Below, one piece after another: positions 17,521 through 26,864 of a DNA stretch of 33,956 bases (positions are counted from its first letter, which is position 1; every line of letters begins with the position of its first letter). This stretch comes from Candidatus Muiribacterium halophilum. Its GTDB lineage: Bacteria > Muiribacteriota > Muiribacteriia > Muiribacteriales > Muiribacteriaceae. A model generated the notes under the pieces. It ran no database searches. It saw nothing but the letters and a program-made list of their open reading frames with translations, and was not told the DNA's origin. A program made the position numbers and the translations under genes. The stretch lies in assembly GCA_002869225.1 (NCBI GenBank), contig PKTG01000042.1:1-33956 (forward strand), written 5' to 3'.

Positions 17521-18477
17521 TTGAGAAAAATAGCGGTAGTAGGAACTGGACTTATGGGGACCTCATTTGGTCTCCATGTCCAGTCTTTTTATAATGATGT
17601 TTATCTACTGGGATATGATAAAGACCCTAAACAAAGTGAAAATGCATTGAAAATTGGTGCGTTCTCCCGTATCGTTGATTCTCTAACTGAACTAAAAGGG
17701 TGTGAGTTTATCTTTGTATGTTGTCCTTTAAAATATGCATCTGAGACAATTGAAAGACTATTTGAAATAGTAGATGAATCTACCATTATAACCGATATCT
17801 CTTCTGTAAAATCTCAGATATGTAAAAGATTTGCAGATAAAAAGAATTTTTTGGGTGGACATCCTATGACAGGATCAGAAAGACAAGGTGCACTGGCAGC
17901 TCAGGCAGAGATCTTTGATAATTCATTGTATATACTTTGTCCGGAAATAAATCAGGAATTATCCTGTAAAAAGATACAGATTTTTCTCGAGAAGATGAAT
18001 ATAAAGATATATAAGATGAAGCCTTCTATACATGATCGTGTCGTTGCTATGGCAAGTCATCTTCCATATTTTGTTGCGACAACTCTGGTCAACAGTATGG
18101 ACGGTGAACTTTTTGAACACATCTCATCCGTTGCAGGGAGTGGTTTCAGAGATACAAGTAGAGTAGCATCTTCACCAGGTAAGATGTGGGATATTATTTC
18201 AAAAGAAAATAGCGAGAATATATTAGAAGCTATAAATATTTTTAAAGAAAGACTTGATGAGACGACTGTATCTATAAAAAAGGAAAATACTTTAGATATA
18301 TCTGATAAAGAAAAAAGACTTAGGGATAGTATAGTTGAGAACAGATTAGCAGGAAGCGGAGAAAGTATGCTTACGATCGATGTTCCTGATAGACCTGGAG
18401 TCCTATCAAATATATTCAATCTGCTTGAGAACATAAATATTAAAAACATAGAGATCGAGGATTCGCGTGAATATTAG
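17521..18477 (+). CDS. tyrA: Prephenate dehydrogenase, ACT domain cut by in-frame TAG
   Basis: TTG start at 17521 (an upstream ATG is out of frame); AAAGG lies 11 bases before it. Residues 8-13 (GTGLMG) form the NAD-binding loop, GGHPMTGSE holds H114, and ASHLPYF follows at about 178-184. The enzyme makes 4-hydroxyphenylpyruvate for tyrosine synthesis. The ACT regulatory domain begins near residue 282 (LTIDVPDRPGVLSNIF) and is stopped by TAG at 18475-18477 (codon 319). In the same frame the domain continues TGSLRVFFRTTEDKKKAEHLL to TGA at 18562-18564. The catalytic part is intact, so a truncated enzyme may be active but lack feedback control; GAG to TAG is a simple origin. Confidence 0.88.
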   Translation: MRKIAVVGTGLMGTSFGLHVQSFYNDVYLLGYDKDPKQSENALKIGAFSRIVDSLTELKGCEFIFVCCPLKYASETIERLFEIVDESTIITDISSVKSQICKRFADKKNFLGGHPMTGSERQGALAAQAEIFDNSLYILCPEINQELSCKKIQIFLEKMNIKIYKMKPSIHDRVVAMASHLPYFVATTLVNSMDGELFEHISSVAGSGFRDTSRVASSPGKMWDIISKENSENILEAINIFKERLDETTVSIKKENTLDISDKEKRLRDSIVENRLAGSGESMLTIDVPDRPGVLSNIFNLLENINIKNIEIEDSREY

Positions 18478-18588
18478 ACTGGATCATTAAGGGTCTTCTT
18501 TAGAACTACTGAAGATAAAAAGAAAGCAGAACATCTATTGAAAAGTTCAGATATTTTTAATTGATCAGTTATTTTAAAAGGGGGAGTT

Positions 18589-19122
18589 TTGGAAAAATAT
18601 ATTTATCTTGTGAAAAATTATCCATTATTATCCGCATTCTGTCAGTTTGCTATACTTGGTACTTTCGGAGAGCTTCTGGCAATATGTATAAACAAAAAAA
18701 AGTTGGTGTTTTCATGGAGTCTTTCAAAATTAATCATGAAGATGCTTGCCTGGGGAATCCTCGGTATAGTAATAAAATATGGGTTTAAAGGTATGAAAGG
18801 TTTTGTAAGTGCACTTATAATAGCTGGTTATATTCCTGATATGTCTGGAATAGTTCATTCTTTTTATATATCTTTTTTCACAAATCTGTTTTTCGGCCCT
18901 CAGATGATGTTATTTCATAGGATAGAGGACAATTTGATAGATGGTAATATAAGACCTTCAAAATGGGATTTTTCAGGTATGATGAAAAGCATTAAGACAC
19001 TTGCCTGGTTCTGGGTACCTGCCCATACGATAACCTTTATACTTCCAGTAGATTTTCAGATAGGACTTGCTGCAATCTGGGGTGTGGTATTGGGAATAAT
19101 ACTTGGCGGAGGGAAAAAATGA
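18589..19122 (+). CDS. Integral membrane protein, Mpv17/PMP22-like
   Basis: 177 residues starting at TTG 18589 after GGGGGAG (18580-18586, close spacing). Several hydrophobic segments, a GPQMMLFHRIEDNLIDG stretch and the C-terminal WFWVPAHTITFILP recall the Mpv17/PMP22 family pattern (GP..H.WY and W.P.....NF). The function of bacterial members is not known. It overlaps the next gene as ATGA, so it is translated together with the C11-like secreted protein. Confidence 0.55.
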   Translation: MEKYIYLVKNYPLLSAFCQFAILGTFGELLAICINKKKLVFSWSLSKLIMKMLAWGILGIVIKYGFKGMKGFVSALIIAGYIPDMSGIVHSFYISFFTNLFFGPQMMLFHRIEDNLIDGNIRPSKWDFSGMMKSIKTLAWFWVPAHTITFILPVDFQIGLAAIWGVVLGIILGGGKK

Positions 19123-20231
19123 AAAGATCTTTATTAATAATTATTATGATAATCTCCTTGTTTCAGACAAACGTCTTTTCAAAAGTACAGAATGTGCTTT
19201 TTTATTTTAACTCTGATAACGATTATAGATATGATGTTATGAAGAAATTAGATAAGATAATCTCTAACAAGGCATTTAAAGAGAATATATCGATCAAGGT
19301 TGATAGATTTAGAAGTATTTTTCCTGAAAAGGATGTTTTTGAAGATGTCTATAAAGAAAAGAACACGAAATTTGCTGATATAAACTCAGGAGACCCTTCT
19401 AGATTAAAAGATATTCTAAATGATGGTGATCAGATATTATGGATATATTCTCCTGGATATTTAAAAAACGATAAGGCTAGAGGGTTTTCAGAACATTTTG
19501 AACCTCTTTTATTTGACACCTCCTCAAAAGATTTTCTTAATATTAAAGAGCTTGAGGATATTCTTTTTAAGAAATATGAACTGATTATAATAGATCATTC
19601 TCTTTTTTCTTCAATTGAAAATATATATGCTTTGAGGAAGAATTTTGATTTTCTGATAGCTACTCAGGAGATAATCCCCATAACGGGATTTCCAATAGAT
19701 GGTTTTTTGAATAGTTTAAAAGACAAAGATACCGGGAATTCAATAGAAGCTATATTTAGTGATGTAAAAAAGGAATATGGTGCAAAGACAAACGGATGGT
19801 GGGGAGTTCCCATTAGATATCAGATGTCTCTTATAAATTCGGATTCGATTGATAGACTTATCCTTCATTTTAGATTTTTTACAAGAATATTAATACAGGA
19901 ATATAAAAAAACACATTCCGAGATCTTAAGAGCAAGAAGTATGAGTGTTAAATTCAACGATGATTATGTTGATATTGATTCTTTTCTTTCAAATCTCAAA
20001 AAGGTAAGAGTATCAAGAGCTTTAAAAGAACAGGCGGATAACCTTAAGATGATATTATCAAAAGTTATCTCAAGACAATATTTTCAGCGTCCTCAAAATG
20101 TTGCATCCGGTGGACTCAGCGTGTTTTTCCCTTTAAATGGTATTTTACCTGAAGGTTATGATGTTTCTGAGTTTTCCAAAAACACAGGGTGGAATGATTT
20201 TCTTTCAATACTTATAAGCGAGGATCAATGA
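19119..20231 (+). CDS. Secreted clostripain-family (C11) protein lacking catalytic residues
   Basis: 370 residues with a signal peptide (to about residue 21, NVFS). The C11 peptidase framework is clear: QILWIYSPGY at 105-114 stands where the family has ILWDHGxGW, LLFDTSSKDFLNIKEL at 130-144 matches the DDTS..FL...EL region, and IIIDHSLFSSIE at 156-167 stands where the family has the DACLM motif. ATQEIIPITGFPID and the late GGLSVFFPL also fit. The catalytic histidine place is Y/S (109-111) and the catalytic cysteine is S161. It is therefore probably a pseudo-protease with a binding role in the periplasm or outside. It is coupled to both neighbours by overlaps. Confidence 0.7.
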   Translation: MKRSLLIIIMIISLFQTNVFSKVQNVLFYFNSDNDYRYDVMKKLDKIISNKAFKENISIKVDRFRSIFPEKDVFEDVYKEKNTKFADINSGDPSRLKDILNDGDQILWIYSPGYLKNDKARGFSEHFEPLLFDTSSKDFLNIKELEDILFKKYELIIIDHSLFSSIENIYALRKNFDFLIATQEIIPITGFPIDGFLNSLKDKDTGNSIEAIFSDVKKEYGAKTNGWWGVPIRYQMSLINSDSIDRLILHFRFFTRILIQEYKKTHSEILRARSMSVKFNDDYVDIDSFLSNLKKVRVSRALKEQADNLKMILSKVISRQYFQRPQNVASGGLSVFFPLNGILPEGYDVSEFSKNTGWNDFLSILISEDQ

Positions 20232-20578
20232 TGTATTATCTTTTAACAAAGGTCTCTTTGACCGCAATACTTGTTGCCTTGATATCAGAAGTATCAAAAA
20301 GGTTCTCTCTTCTAGGGGCTATATTTGCATCTATCCCGTTAACCTCAGTACTTGCTATGATATGGCTTTATCATGAATCAAAAGATATAAAAAAAGTAAT
20401 AGACCTTTCGCAGGATATATTCTATCTGGTCATACCATCTCTTGTTTTTTTTATAGCTTTACCACTGCTTTTAAAAAAAGGTGTATCCTTTTATCCATCA
20501 ATGTTTATTTCTCTAGGTATAATGAGTTTTTTTTATTACCTTATGACTTTGATCTTAAAGAAAGCAGGTCTTGTATAA
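20228..20578 (+). CDS. DUF3147 family membrane protein
   Basis: 116 residues, almost entirely four hydrophobic segments. The stretch LISEVSKRFSLLGAIFASIPLTS and the following MIWLYHESKD are the recognisable DUF3147 core. Biochemical role unknown. The ATG overlaps the stop of the C11-like gene. A second ATG directly follows and could be used equally. Confidence 0.75.
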   Translation: MMYYLLTKVSLTAILVALISEVSKRFSLLGAIFASIPLTSVLAMIWLYHESKDIKKVIDLSQDIFYLVIPSLVFFIALPLLLKKGVSFYPSMFISLGIMSFFYYLMTLILKKAGLV

Positions 20579-20600
20579 TGAATCAAAGGTTGTTATTAGT

Positions 20601-21914
20601 ATGATATTTGAATCAATATATACCCCTTTTGGAGATCATACTATAGATGTCCCACCTGATAAATCAATCAGCAACAGAAGTATTCTTTTAAATATTATAG
20701 CCCAAAGTGGAAGAGCAAAGATAAAAAACATTCTTCTTTCTGAGGATACTTTAGCAACTATTGCGTTTGCAAAAAGGATTGGTTTTGATATCAAAGTTGA
20801 TGAGAATAAAAAGACGGTATCGATGAAAAAAGGAAAGCTGATAAAAGATATTGGGACATTTGATTGTAAGAATTCCGGTACTACTGTAAGACATATTATG
20901 AGTATTATGTGTGGTCTTGATATAAAAGGAGTACTTGACGGAGATTCTTCACTTAGAAAAAGACCAATGCAAAGGATAACGAGTTTTCTAAAGGAAATGG
21001 GCGCGGATTTTAAAGGTGGTGCTGATTTTCTTCCAATAGAGGTGAGATCTTCAAGACTCAATAGGATAGATTTCACTACTGATCTAGCATCCGCGCAACA
21101 GAAATCATCTTTTATATTAGCCTCTCTTTTAGCTGAAGGAGAAAAAGCGACGTTCAATTTTAAAGTACCTTCAAGAGATCATACAGAAATAATGTTAAAG
21201 GAAATGGGGATCAATCTTATATATGATCAAAAAGATTCTTATAGACAGATATTAATCAAAGATAAAAGACCTTCAGAGATGAAGGATTTTACTGTTCCCG
21301 GTGATTTTTCATCAGCTGCTTTTTTTATAGTACTTGCAATTCTTACTCCGGGTATGTGTCTTAAGATAAAAGATGTTAATCTCAACAAGAGCAGGACAGG
21401 TCTGCTTGACGTTCTGATTCAGATGGGCGCTGATATAGATATATTCCAAAAGAAAGGATCCGGAGAAGAAAGTGGTGATATAATAATACGACACTCATCG
21501 TTAAAAGGAGTGAATATAAATAATAAAGAGATCATTCCAAGGATGATAGATGAGTTCCCGGTGCTTGCTCTTGCAATGGCTTTTGCAGATTCTAAAAGTC
21601 GTGTTGAAAATGTTGGTGAGTTAAGAGTAAAAGAATCTGATAGAATAGAAAAGATCAGGGAGATATTAAACTTCTGTGGTATGGAGCTTTTAGCTGAAAA
21701 AGACCGGTATGAGATAGATCCGGCAAGGACTAAAAAACCCTCTGAAGTAGTTGATACAAGTGGGGATCACAGAATAATAATGACAGCAATATTAGCTGCT
21801 ATTATAACTAAAAGAAAATTGAAGCTTGATGATATATCTGGTATAAATGTATCATTCCCGGATTTTTTTAAATCACTTAAGGAGATAGGTTATGAATATA
21901 AGTGTAGCGATTGA
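20601..21914 (+). CDS. aroA: 3-phosphoshikimate 1-carboxyvinyltransferase (EPSP synthase)
   Basis: 437 residues from ATG 20601 (AAAGG about 11 bases before; the frame is open to a TTG at 20571 inside the previous gene, but the protein pattern starts later). Motifs: DKSISNRSILL for shikimate-3-phosphate, NSGTTVRHIMS, LRKRPMQRI, VPGDFSSAAFF, LRVKESDRI and SGDHRIIMTAI. It forms EPSP from shikimate-3-phosphate and PEP in the chorismate pathway, fitting tyrA upstream. The residue before NSGTT is K rather than the usual G. The end overlaps cmk by 23 bases. Confidence 0.96.
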   Translation: MIFESIYTPFGDHTIDVPPDKSISNRSILLNIIAQSGRAKIKNILLSEDTLATIAFAKRIGFDIKVDENKKTVSMKKGKLIKDIGTFDCKNSGTTVRHIMSIMCGLDIKGVLDGDSSLRKRPMQRITSFLKEMGADFKGGADFLPIEVRSSRLNRIDFTTDLASAQQKSSFILASLLAEGEKATFNFKVPSRDHTEIMLKEMGINLIYDQKDSYRQILIKDKRPSEMKDFTVPGDFSSAAFFIVLAILTPGMCLKIKDVNLNKSRTGLLDVLIQMGADIDIFQKKGSGEESGDIIIRHSSLKGVNINNKEIIPRMIDEFPVLALAMAFADSKSRVENVGELRVKESDRIEKIREILNFCGMELLAEKDRYEIDPARTKKPSEVVDTSGDHRIIMTAILAAIITKRKLKLDDISGINVSFPDFFKSLKEIGYEYKCSD

Positions 21915-22563
21915 TGGACCAGCAGGTTCAGGAAAATCAACGATAGCAAAGATATTAGGAAAAAGATTAAACTTTTTTTATATTGATAGTGGTGCTTTTT
22001 ATAGAACTGTTACTTTGTACTTTTTAAGGAAAAAAATAGATCTTGAAGATACAGTTGCTGTAGAGAATGCTTTAGAAGAAATGAAATTAAACGTTGTTCC
22101 TGCTGAAGGTGCTTTTAATATATATCTCGATGAGGAACTAATGCAGCAGCAGATAAGAACCAGAGATGTGACTTTCAATGTATCACCAGTATCGGCATTG
22201 ATGCCAGTCAGAGAGAGATTGAATTCGATATTTCGTGAGCTTTCACATACTAAGAGCGTTATAATGGAAGGAAGAGATATAGGAACTGTAGTCCTTCCAA
22301 ATGCAAGTTTTAAATTCTTTTTAAATGCTTCAGTAGAGGAAAGAGCGAGAAGAAGATTGAAGGAACTTGAGGAAAAAGGAGAACGGCATTCTCTTGATGA
22401 TATAAAGAAACAGATAGAAAGAAGAGATAGATTAGATTCAACAAGAGAGATTGCTCCGCTCAAAAAAGCAGCTGATGCTAACGAGGTTGATACAACCGGT
22501 ATGACTATTGAAGAAGTAGTTGAAGAGATCATGATGGATGTCGAAGGAGAAACCTCCCGATAA
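21892..22563 (+). CDS. cmk: Cytidylate kinase
   Basis: 223 residues. P-loop DGPAGSGKST at 8-17, YIDSGAFYRTVTLYFL, MEGRDIGTVVLPNASFKFFL and the RRDRLDSTREIAPLKKA lid region are those of bacterial CMP/dCMP kinase. AAGGAG lies 7 bases before the ATG within aroA. The aroA-cmk order is common in bacteria. It shares the A of its stop with the start of plsC (TAATG). Confidence 0.97.
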   Translation: MNISVAIDGPAGSGKSTIAKILGKRLNFFYIDSGAFYRTVTLYFLRKKIDLEDTVAVENALEEMKLNVVPAEGAFNIYLDEELMQQQIRTRDVTFNVSPVSALMPVRERLNSIFRELSHTKSVIMEGRDIGTVVLPNASFKFFLNASVEERARRRLKELEEKGERHSLDDIKKQIERRDRLDSTREIAPLKKAADANEVDTTGMTIEEVVEEIMMDVEGETSR

Positions 22564-23189
22564 TGAACCTTTTTGACGTTTGGCTTGCAAAAAAAAGTCT
22601 TTGGTTTATGTTCAAAGCTTTTTTTATTACTTTTGATGTGATCGGAATAGAAAATCTTCCCAAAGAGGATACTTTTATTATTGCTTCAAATCATCAGAGT
22701 AACATCGATCCGATGATAATCTTTTACAATATACCCACTCCTGTTTGCTTTATGGCAAAAAAAGAACTTTTTAGTATTCCGGTTTTTTCATGGATACTAG
22801 GGCAACTTGGAAATTTTAGTGTAAGAAGAAATGCTTTTGATAAGACATCAATACAAACTGCAGTACAAAGAATAGAGAATGGTCAGGTAATAGCATTATT
22901 TCCTGAAGGAACACGTTCAAAAGATGGAAAGATAAAAAAATTCAAAAGCTGTGTATCATATATAATGAAACATTCGGGGTTTAAACAGGTCGTACCGGTA
23001 TATATAAAAGGAAGCCGAGATCTTTTAAAAAAAGGAGATTTTCTGCCAAATCCGGTTAATATAACTTTAAAGATCGGGAAACCTCTTATTTTTACTGAAA
23101 AAGATTGGGACGATAATAATAAAAAAACGTCTGCTGAGAATATTACAGCAAAAGTCGAGGAAAAAGTAAGGAAGATGGCTGATGAATAA
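22563..23189 (+). CDS. plsC: 1-acyl-sn-glycerol-3-phosphate acyltransferase
   Basis: 208 residues. Catalytic NHQSNID (H44, D49) and the glycerophosphate-binding FPEGTRSKDG (113-122) are present, with a hydrophobic N-terminal region for membrane contact. It acylates lysophosphatidic acid at position 2 in phospholipid synthesis. It is joined by 1-base overlap to cmk and by 8 bases to gmhB. PlsC-like proteins can also acylate other lipids; the order here does not decide. Confidence 0.93.
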   Translation: MNLFDVWLAKKSLWFMFKAFFITFDVIGIENLPKEDTFIIASNHQSNIDPMIIFYNIPTPVCFMAKKELFSIPVFSWILGQLGNFSVRRNAFDKTSIQTAVQRIENGQVIALFPEGTRSKDGKIKKFKSCVSYIMKHSGFKQVVPVYIKGSRDLLKKGDFLPNPVNITLKIGKPLIFTEKDWDDNNKKTSAENITAKVEEKVRKMADE

Positions 23190-23715
23190 GGCGATAATGC
23201 TAGACAGGGATGGTACAATAATTCAGGATAAAGATTATCTTAAAGATCCTGAGGATATAGAACTTATTAAAGGTGCTGATAAAGCTTTGAAAAGACTTTC
23301 TGATATTGGTTTTAACCTTATAATAGTAACCAATCAGTCAGGAATAGCAAGAGGCATGTTTACGTTAGAAGATGTTTATAAAGTCAACAACCGATTGTCA
23401 GATATTCTCGCAGAAAAAGATGTATTTATTAAGAAATATTATATTTGCCCTCATCATCCTGAATTCGATGGCCAATGTGATTGTAGAAAACCAGGTATAA
23501 AAAATGTTAAAATTGCAGAGAAAGAATTCGATATCGACCTTAAGAGTTCTTATTTTGTTGGTGATAAATGTTCCGATGTATTATGTGGAAGAAATGCTGG
23601 TATGAAAGGAATACTTGTAAGAACAGGCAAAGGTAGAGAGCAGGAAGGAAAATGTTTAAGCGATGGTGTTTTTGATAGTATTGTAGAGTTCGCTGATTTT
23701 CTTGCAGGTAAATAA
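23182..23715 (+). CDS. gmhB: D-glycero-D-manno-heptose-1,7-bisphosphate 7-phosphatase
   Basis: 177 residues, HAD fold: nucleophile motif LDRDGT (D8, D10), VTNQSGIARGMF (49-60), and the zinc-binding CPHHPEFDGQCDCRKP with C89, H91, C99 and C101. This Zn-site pattern identifies GmhB/HisB-N type phosphatases; the neighbouring heptose genes fix the choice. It removes the 7-phosphate after the kinase step of ADP-heptose synthesis. Confidence 0.95.
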   Translation: MNKAIMLDRDGTIIQDKDYLKDPEDIELIKGADKALKRLSDIGFNLIIVTNQSGIARGMFTLEDVYKVNNRLSDILAEKDVFIKKYYICPHHPEFDGQCDCRKPGIKNVKIAEKEFDIDLKSSYFVGDKCSDVLCGRNAGMKGILVRTGKGREQEGKCLSDGVFDSIVEFADFLAGK

Positions 23716-23731
23716 TTCAGGGAGTAGTTTT

Positions 23732-24748
23732 ATGAAAAAGATCGATTTAGAAAGAATAAAAGATATACTTGAAACTTTTAAAGATAGAAAAATTCTCGTT
23801 TACGGTGATCTTATGATCGATGAGTTTATTTTTTCTGATGTTAAGAGAATTTCTCCCGAAGCTCCTGTTCCTGTTGCTGAAGTAATTGAAAAGAACTATA
23901 GATTAGGTGGCGCTTCTAACGTTGCTGCAAACATAGTATCTCTAGGTGGTAAAGCTTGTATGGCAGGACTTGTAGGTGATGATGGATTTGGAAGATTATT
24001 TTCAGAAAGTGCATCGGAGCAGGGAATAGACGTCTCCTGCATAGTAAAGGATGAAGACAGACCAACCACCGTCAAGACAAGAATACTTGCCCAGAATCAG
24101 CAGATAGCAAGAGTGGATAGTGAGAAACGTCATGCTATGAGCCACGAAATAAAAGAAAAGATGAAAAGAAAACTCTCTGAAAATATAGATAAATATGAAG
24201 CTGTAATTATATCCGATTATGCAAAAGGTGCGTTTAATATAGATATCTCAGATTTTATAAAAAATATTTGTAATCAAAAAGGTATAATTACCGCGGTAGA
24301 TCCTAAGATAAGATCAGAAGAACTATACAGTGGTATAGATTATCTCAAGCCAAACTTAAGAGAAGCTCAGATGCTCGCCGGCCTTGAGATAAAAGATGAA
24401 GATTCACTACAGCTGGCAGGCAAAACTTTACTTGAAAGGATGAAAGCAAAAGTCGTTGTCCTTACAAGGGGAAAAGATGGAATATCTGTTTTTCAAAAAG
24501 ATAAAAGATTTGATATTCCTACACAGGCTAGAAAAGTCTATGATGTTACTGGAGCAGGTGATACCACAATAGCTACCTTGATTATGGCAATACTTTCAGG
24601 AGCCGATATAATGGAAGCATCTCTTATAGCTAATATCGCTGCAGGAATAGTAGTTGGGGAAGTTGGTACTGCAAAAGCTACATGCGATGATATACTTTCT
24701 CATTGTAGTGAATATGAGGAGGAAATATGTTGTTTTCAGAAAAAATAA
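23732..24748 (+). CDS. rfaE1: D-glycero-beta-D-manno-heptose-7-phosphate kinase
   Basis: 338 residues from ATG 23732 (GGGAG 7 bases before); a TTG 30 bases upstream is less likely. PfkB family: GGASNVAANIVSLG near 59-72, KPNLREAQML and the catalytic GAGD at 274-277. It corresponds to the kinase half of HldE; the adenylyltransferase half is the separate gene at 25277. The reaction gives heptose-1,7-bisphosphate. It overlaps gmhA by 22 bases. Confidence 0.94.
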   Translation: MKKIDLERIKDILETFKDRKILVYGDLMIDEFIFSDVKRISPEAPVPVAEVIEKNYRLGGASNVAANIVSLGGKACMAGLVGDDGFGRLFSESASEQGIDVSCIVKDEDRPTTVKTRILAQNQQIARVDSEKRHAMSHEIKEKMKRKLSENIDKYEAVIISDYAKGAFNIDISDFIKNICNQKGIITAVDPKIRSEELYSGIDYLKPNLREAQMLAGLEIKDEDSLQLAGKTLLERMKAKVVVLTRGKDGISVFQKDKRFDIPTQARKVYDVTGAGDTTIATLIMAILSGADIMEASLIANIAAGIVVGEVGTAKATCDDILSHCSEYEEEICCFQKK

Positions 24749-25284
24749 TATCCCTGTTTGAAAAAAAAGACAGTATAATGAAACTCGAAGATGATGTTCA
24801 AAGTATAATAAACGATATTGTCAAAGCTTATAAAGAAAATAAAAAAGTCATAGTATTTGGAAATGGCGGGTCCGCTTCCGATGCTCTTCATATGTGTGCT
24901 GAGCTTCAGGGACGATTTTTTCTTGATAGGAAAGGGCTTGGAGCTATTTGTCTTAATACAAATGTATCTACTATGACAGCTGTTGGAAACGATCTGGGAT
25001 TTAACGAGATATTTAAAAAACCACTCGAAGGACTCTTAAATCAGGGTGATATAGTGATAGGAATATCAACAAGTGGTAATTCCGAAAATGTAATGCGTGC
25101 GATCGAATATGCAAATGATAATGGTGGGAAGTGTTTTACTTTGACAGGCAAAGATGGAGGAAAGCTTAAAGATATATCCGATTGTCTTATAGCTCCATCT
25201 GATATAACACCTGAGATTCAGGAGATACATATAATGATAATCCATTATATCTGTATGAGAGTTGAGGAGATACTTTTTGGATAA
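24727..25284 (+). CDS. gmhA: Phosphoheptose isomerase (sedoheptulose-7-phosphate isomerase)
   Basis: 185 residues, SIS fold: [21 protein letters not shown] (44-64) with H55 and E59, [11 protein letters not shown], and late [13 protein letters not shown], all GmhA signatures. First step of ADP-heptose synthesis. GGAGG before ATG 24727. It overlaps both neighbouring heptose genes. Confidence 0.95.
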   Translation: MLFSEKIISLFEKKDSIMKLEDDVQSIINDIVKAYKENKKVIVFGNGGSASDALHMCAELQGRFFLDRKGLGAICLNTNVSTMTAVGNDLGFNEIFKKPLEGLLNQGDIVIGISTSGNSENVMRAIEYANDNGGKCFTLTGKDGGKLKDISDCLIAPSDITPEIQEIHIMIIHYICMRVEEILFG

Positions 25285-25756
25285 TAATTACTTTGAAGCT
25301 TCACAAATTTCAAAAAGGCTTAAGGAAGATAATAAAAAGATAGTCTTTACAAATGGTTGCTTTGATATCATTCATGCCGGTCATATAGATTATCTAAAAA
25401 AAGCATCACAGCTTGGAGATGTTCTTATAATTGGCTTGAATTCTGATAATTCGGTAAAAAGATTAAAAGGACAGGATAGACCAATTAATAACGAGAATGC
25501 AAGAAGACTAGTCCTCGAAGGGATCAAAGGTGTCTATAAAGTGCTTCTTTTTGAAGAAGACACACCAGCTGAACTTATAGATAAAGTAAGGCCAGATATA
25601 CTTGTAAAAGGTGGAGATTATAAAGTGGATGAAGTCGTAGGAAAGGATATTGTGGAGAAAAACGGTGGCGAAGTCGTTATAATTCCTTTTCTTGATGGAT
25701 ATTCTACTACCTCTATAATAGAAAGGATAAACAGGGTCTATGGCAAAAAGAGATAG
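25277..25756 (+). CDS. rfaE2: Heptose-1-phosphate adenylyltransferase
   Basis: 159 residues if TTG 25277 is the start; AGGAG at 25265-25269 gives 7 bases of spacing, better than the TTG at 25262. Nucleotidyltransferase fold: [16 protein letters not shown] with the HxGH motif, [12 protein letters not shown] and the closing [10 protein letters not shown]. It is the adenylyltransferase half of HldE as a separate protein and makes ADP-D,D-heptose. The HldD epimerase is not in the window. Confidence 0.94.
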   Translation: MDNNYFEASQISKRLKEDNKKIVFTNGCFDIIHAGHIDYLKKASQLGDVLIIGLNSDNSVKRLKGQDRPINNENARRLVLEGIKGVYKVLLFEEDTPAELIDKVRPDILVKGGDYKVDEVVGKDIVEKNGGEVVIIPFLDGYSTTSIIERINRVYGKKR

Positions 25757-26864
25757 ACGATTTTTTAAGGATAATTTTCCTGCACTTAGGAATAGTATGT
25801 ATTTAAATACCGGCTCTGAAGGTCTTATCCCAAGAGAAACGTATAAACAAATAAACAAACTTATTAAGAGAAATTTTAAATATGGAGGTTCCCATCCTCA
25901 TTTTTATGATATGGTGAACTTTAACTTTTCAAAAATACCACATTATTTAAAGCTACTGGGAGTGGATCCTGAAAAACAAATAAGAGTGTCTTCTGTTTCG
26001 GAAGGTCTAAATTTTTGTTTTAATATGCTTTCCAATAACAATATAAAAAAGATTCTTCTTCTTAAAGATGAGTTTAAGACTGGTATACTTGCTTCTTATG
26101 CCTTTGCTGAAAAAAATAAAGCGAAACTTATATGGGCTGATGATCTTGATGATTATTATAAACGTTTGAAAACAGACAAACCTGATATTGCCATAATGTC
26201 GCATGTTGATTACAGAGATGGGAAGGATAATAATATTGAAAGATTTTACTCTGAATGTAAGAAAAACAATGTTTTTTTTATAGTTGATGGAGCTCAGGCT
26301 ATTGGTAATCTTTTTATAAGATTTCCTCAGGAGATACATGCAGATCTCTATGTATGGACAACTCATAAATGGTTATGTAGTCCAAGAGGGTTAGGATTCA
26401 TAAACGTATCTCAGAGGATAAAGGATAGTATAGGCCCACTTGGATATCATTATTTTGCAACAGAGGTCTTTCGACCACCTGAGATCAAAATAATAGATAG
26501 TATGGATTCGATGTCTGTACATGCGGCTAATTTTATTGGAGAGATCGGTTTTGTCTCCAGTATGCGATTTCTTGATAAAAAGATTGGAATCGATAATATA
26601 TTGAAGATAAATGAGGATAATAAGAATTATTTTTATAAAGTAGCAGAAAAGAACTCTATAAAAGTCGAAGTTTCTGATACAAATCTATTAAGTATAAAGG
26701 TGGATGAACCGGAAAAGGTTGTTGAGGCAATGCTTAGAAGAAAGATCTTAATCAGATCAATACCTGACACCGAATATATAAGAGTATCGATTCATTTATA
26801 TAATAATAAAAAAGATATTGATGTCTTTTTTAAAAATCTTAATCAGATCTTGGGGGAAAAATGA
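25740..26864 (+). CDS. Class V aminotransferase (PLP-dependent), substrate unknown
   Basis: 374 residues, fold type [12 protein letters not shown] near the start, VDGAQAIGN with D183 for the PLP ring nitrogen, and [14 protein letters not shown] with the Schiff-base lysine K210. The class includes cysteine desulfurases, isopenicillin-N epimerase-like proteins and kynureninase. No cysteine-loop of an IscS/SufS enzyme was evident at the C-terminus, so sulfur transfer is not implied. It overlaps the heptose adenylyltransferase by 17 bases and the PPC-domain gene by ATGA. Confidence 0.82.
   Translation: MAKRDRRFFKDNFPALRNSMYLNTGSEGLIPRETYKQINKLIKRNFKYGGSHPHFYDMVNFNFSKIPHYLKLLGVDPEKQIRVSSVSEGLNFCFNMLSNNNIKKILLLKDEFKTGILASYAFAEKNKAKLIWADDLDDYYKRLKTDKPDIAIMSHVDYRDGKDNNIERFYSECKKNNVFFIVDGAQAIGNLFIRFPQEIHADLYVWTTHKWLCSPRGLGFINVSQRIKDSIGPLGYHYFATEVFRPPEIKIIDSMDSMSVHAANFIGEIGFVSSMRFLDKKIGIDNILKINEDNKNYFYKVAEKNSIKVEVSDTNLLSIKVDEPEKVVEAMLRRKILIRSIPDTEYIRVSIHLYNNKKDIDVFFKNLNQILGEK

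Noticed and set aside
20571-20600. Upstream TTG start for aroA
   Set aside because: It lies inside the DUF3147 gene and adds ten residues outside the EPSP synthase pattern; ATG 20601 has an AAAGG before it.
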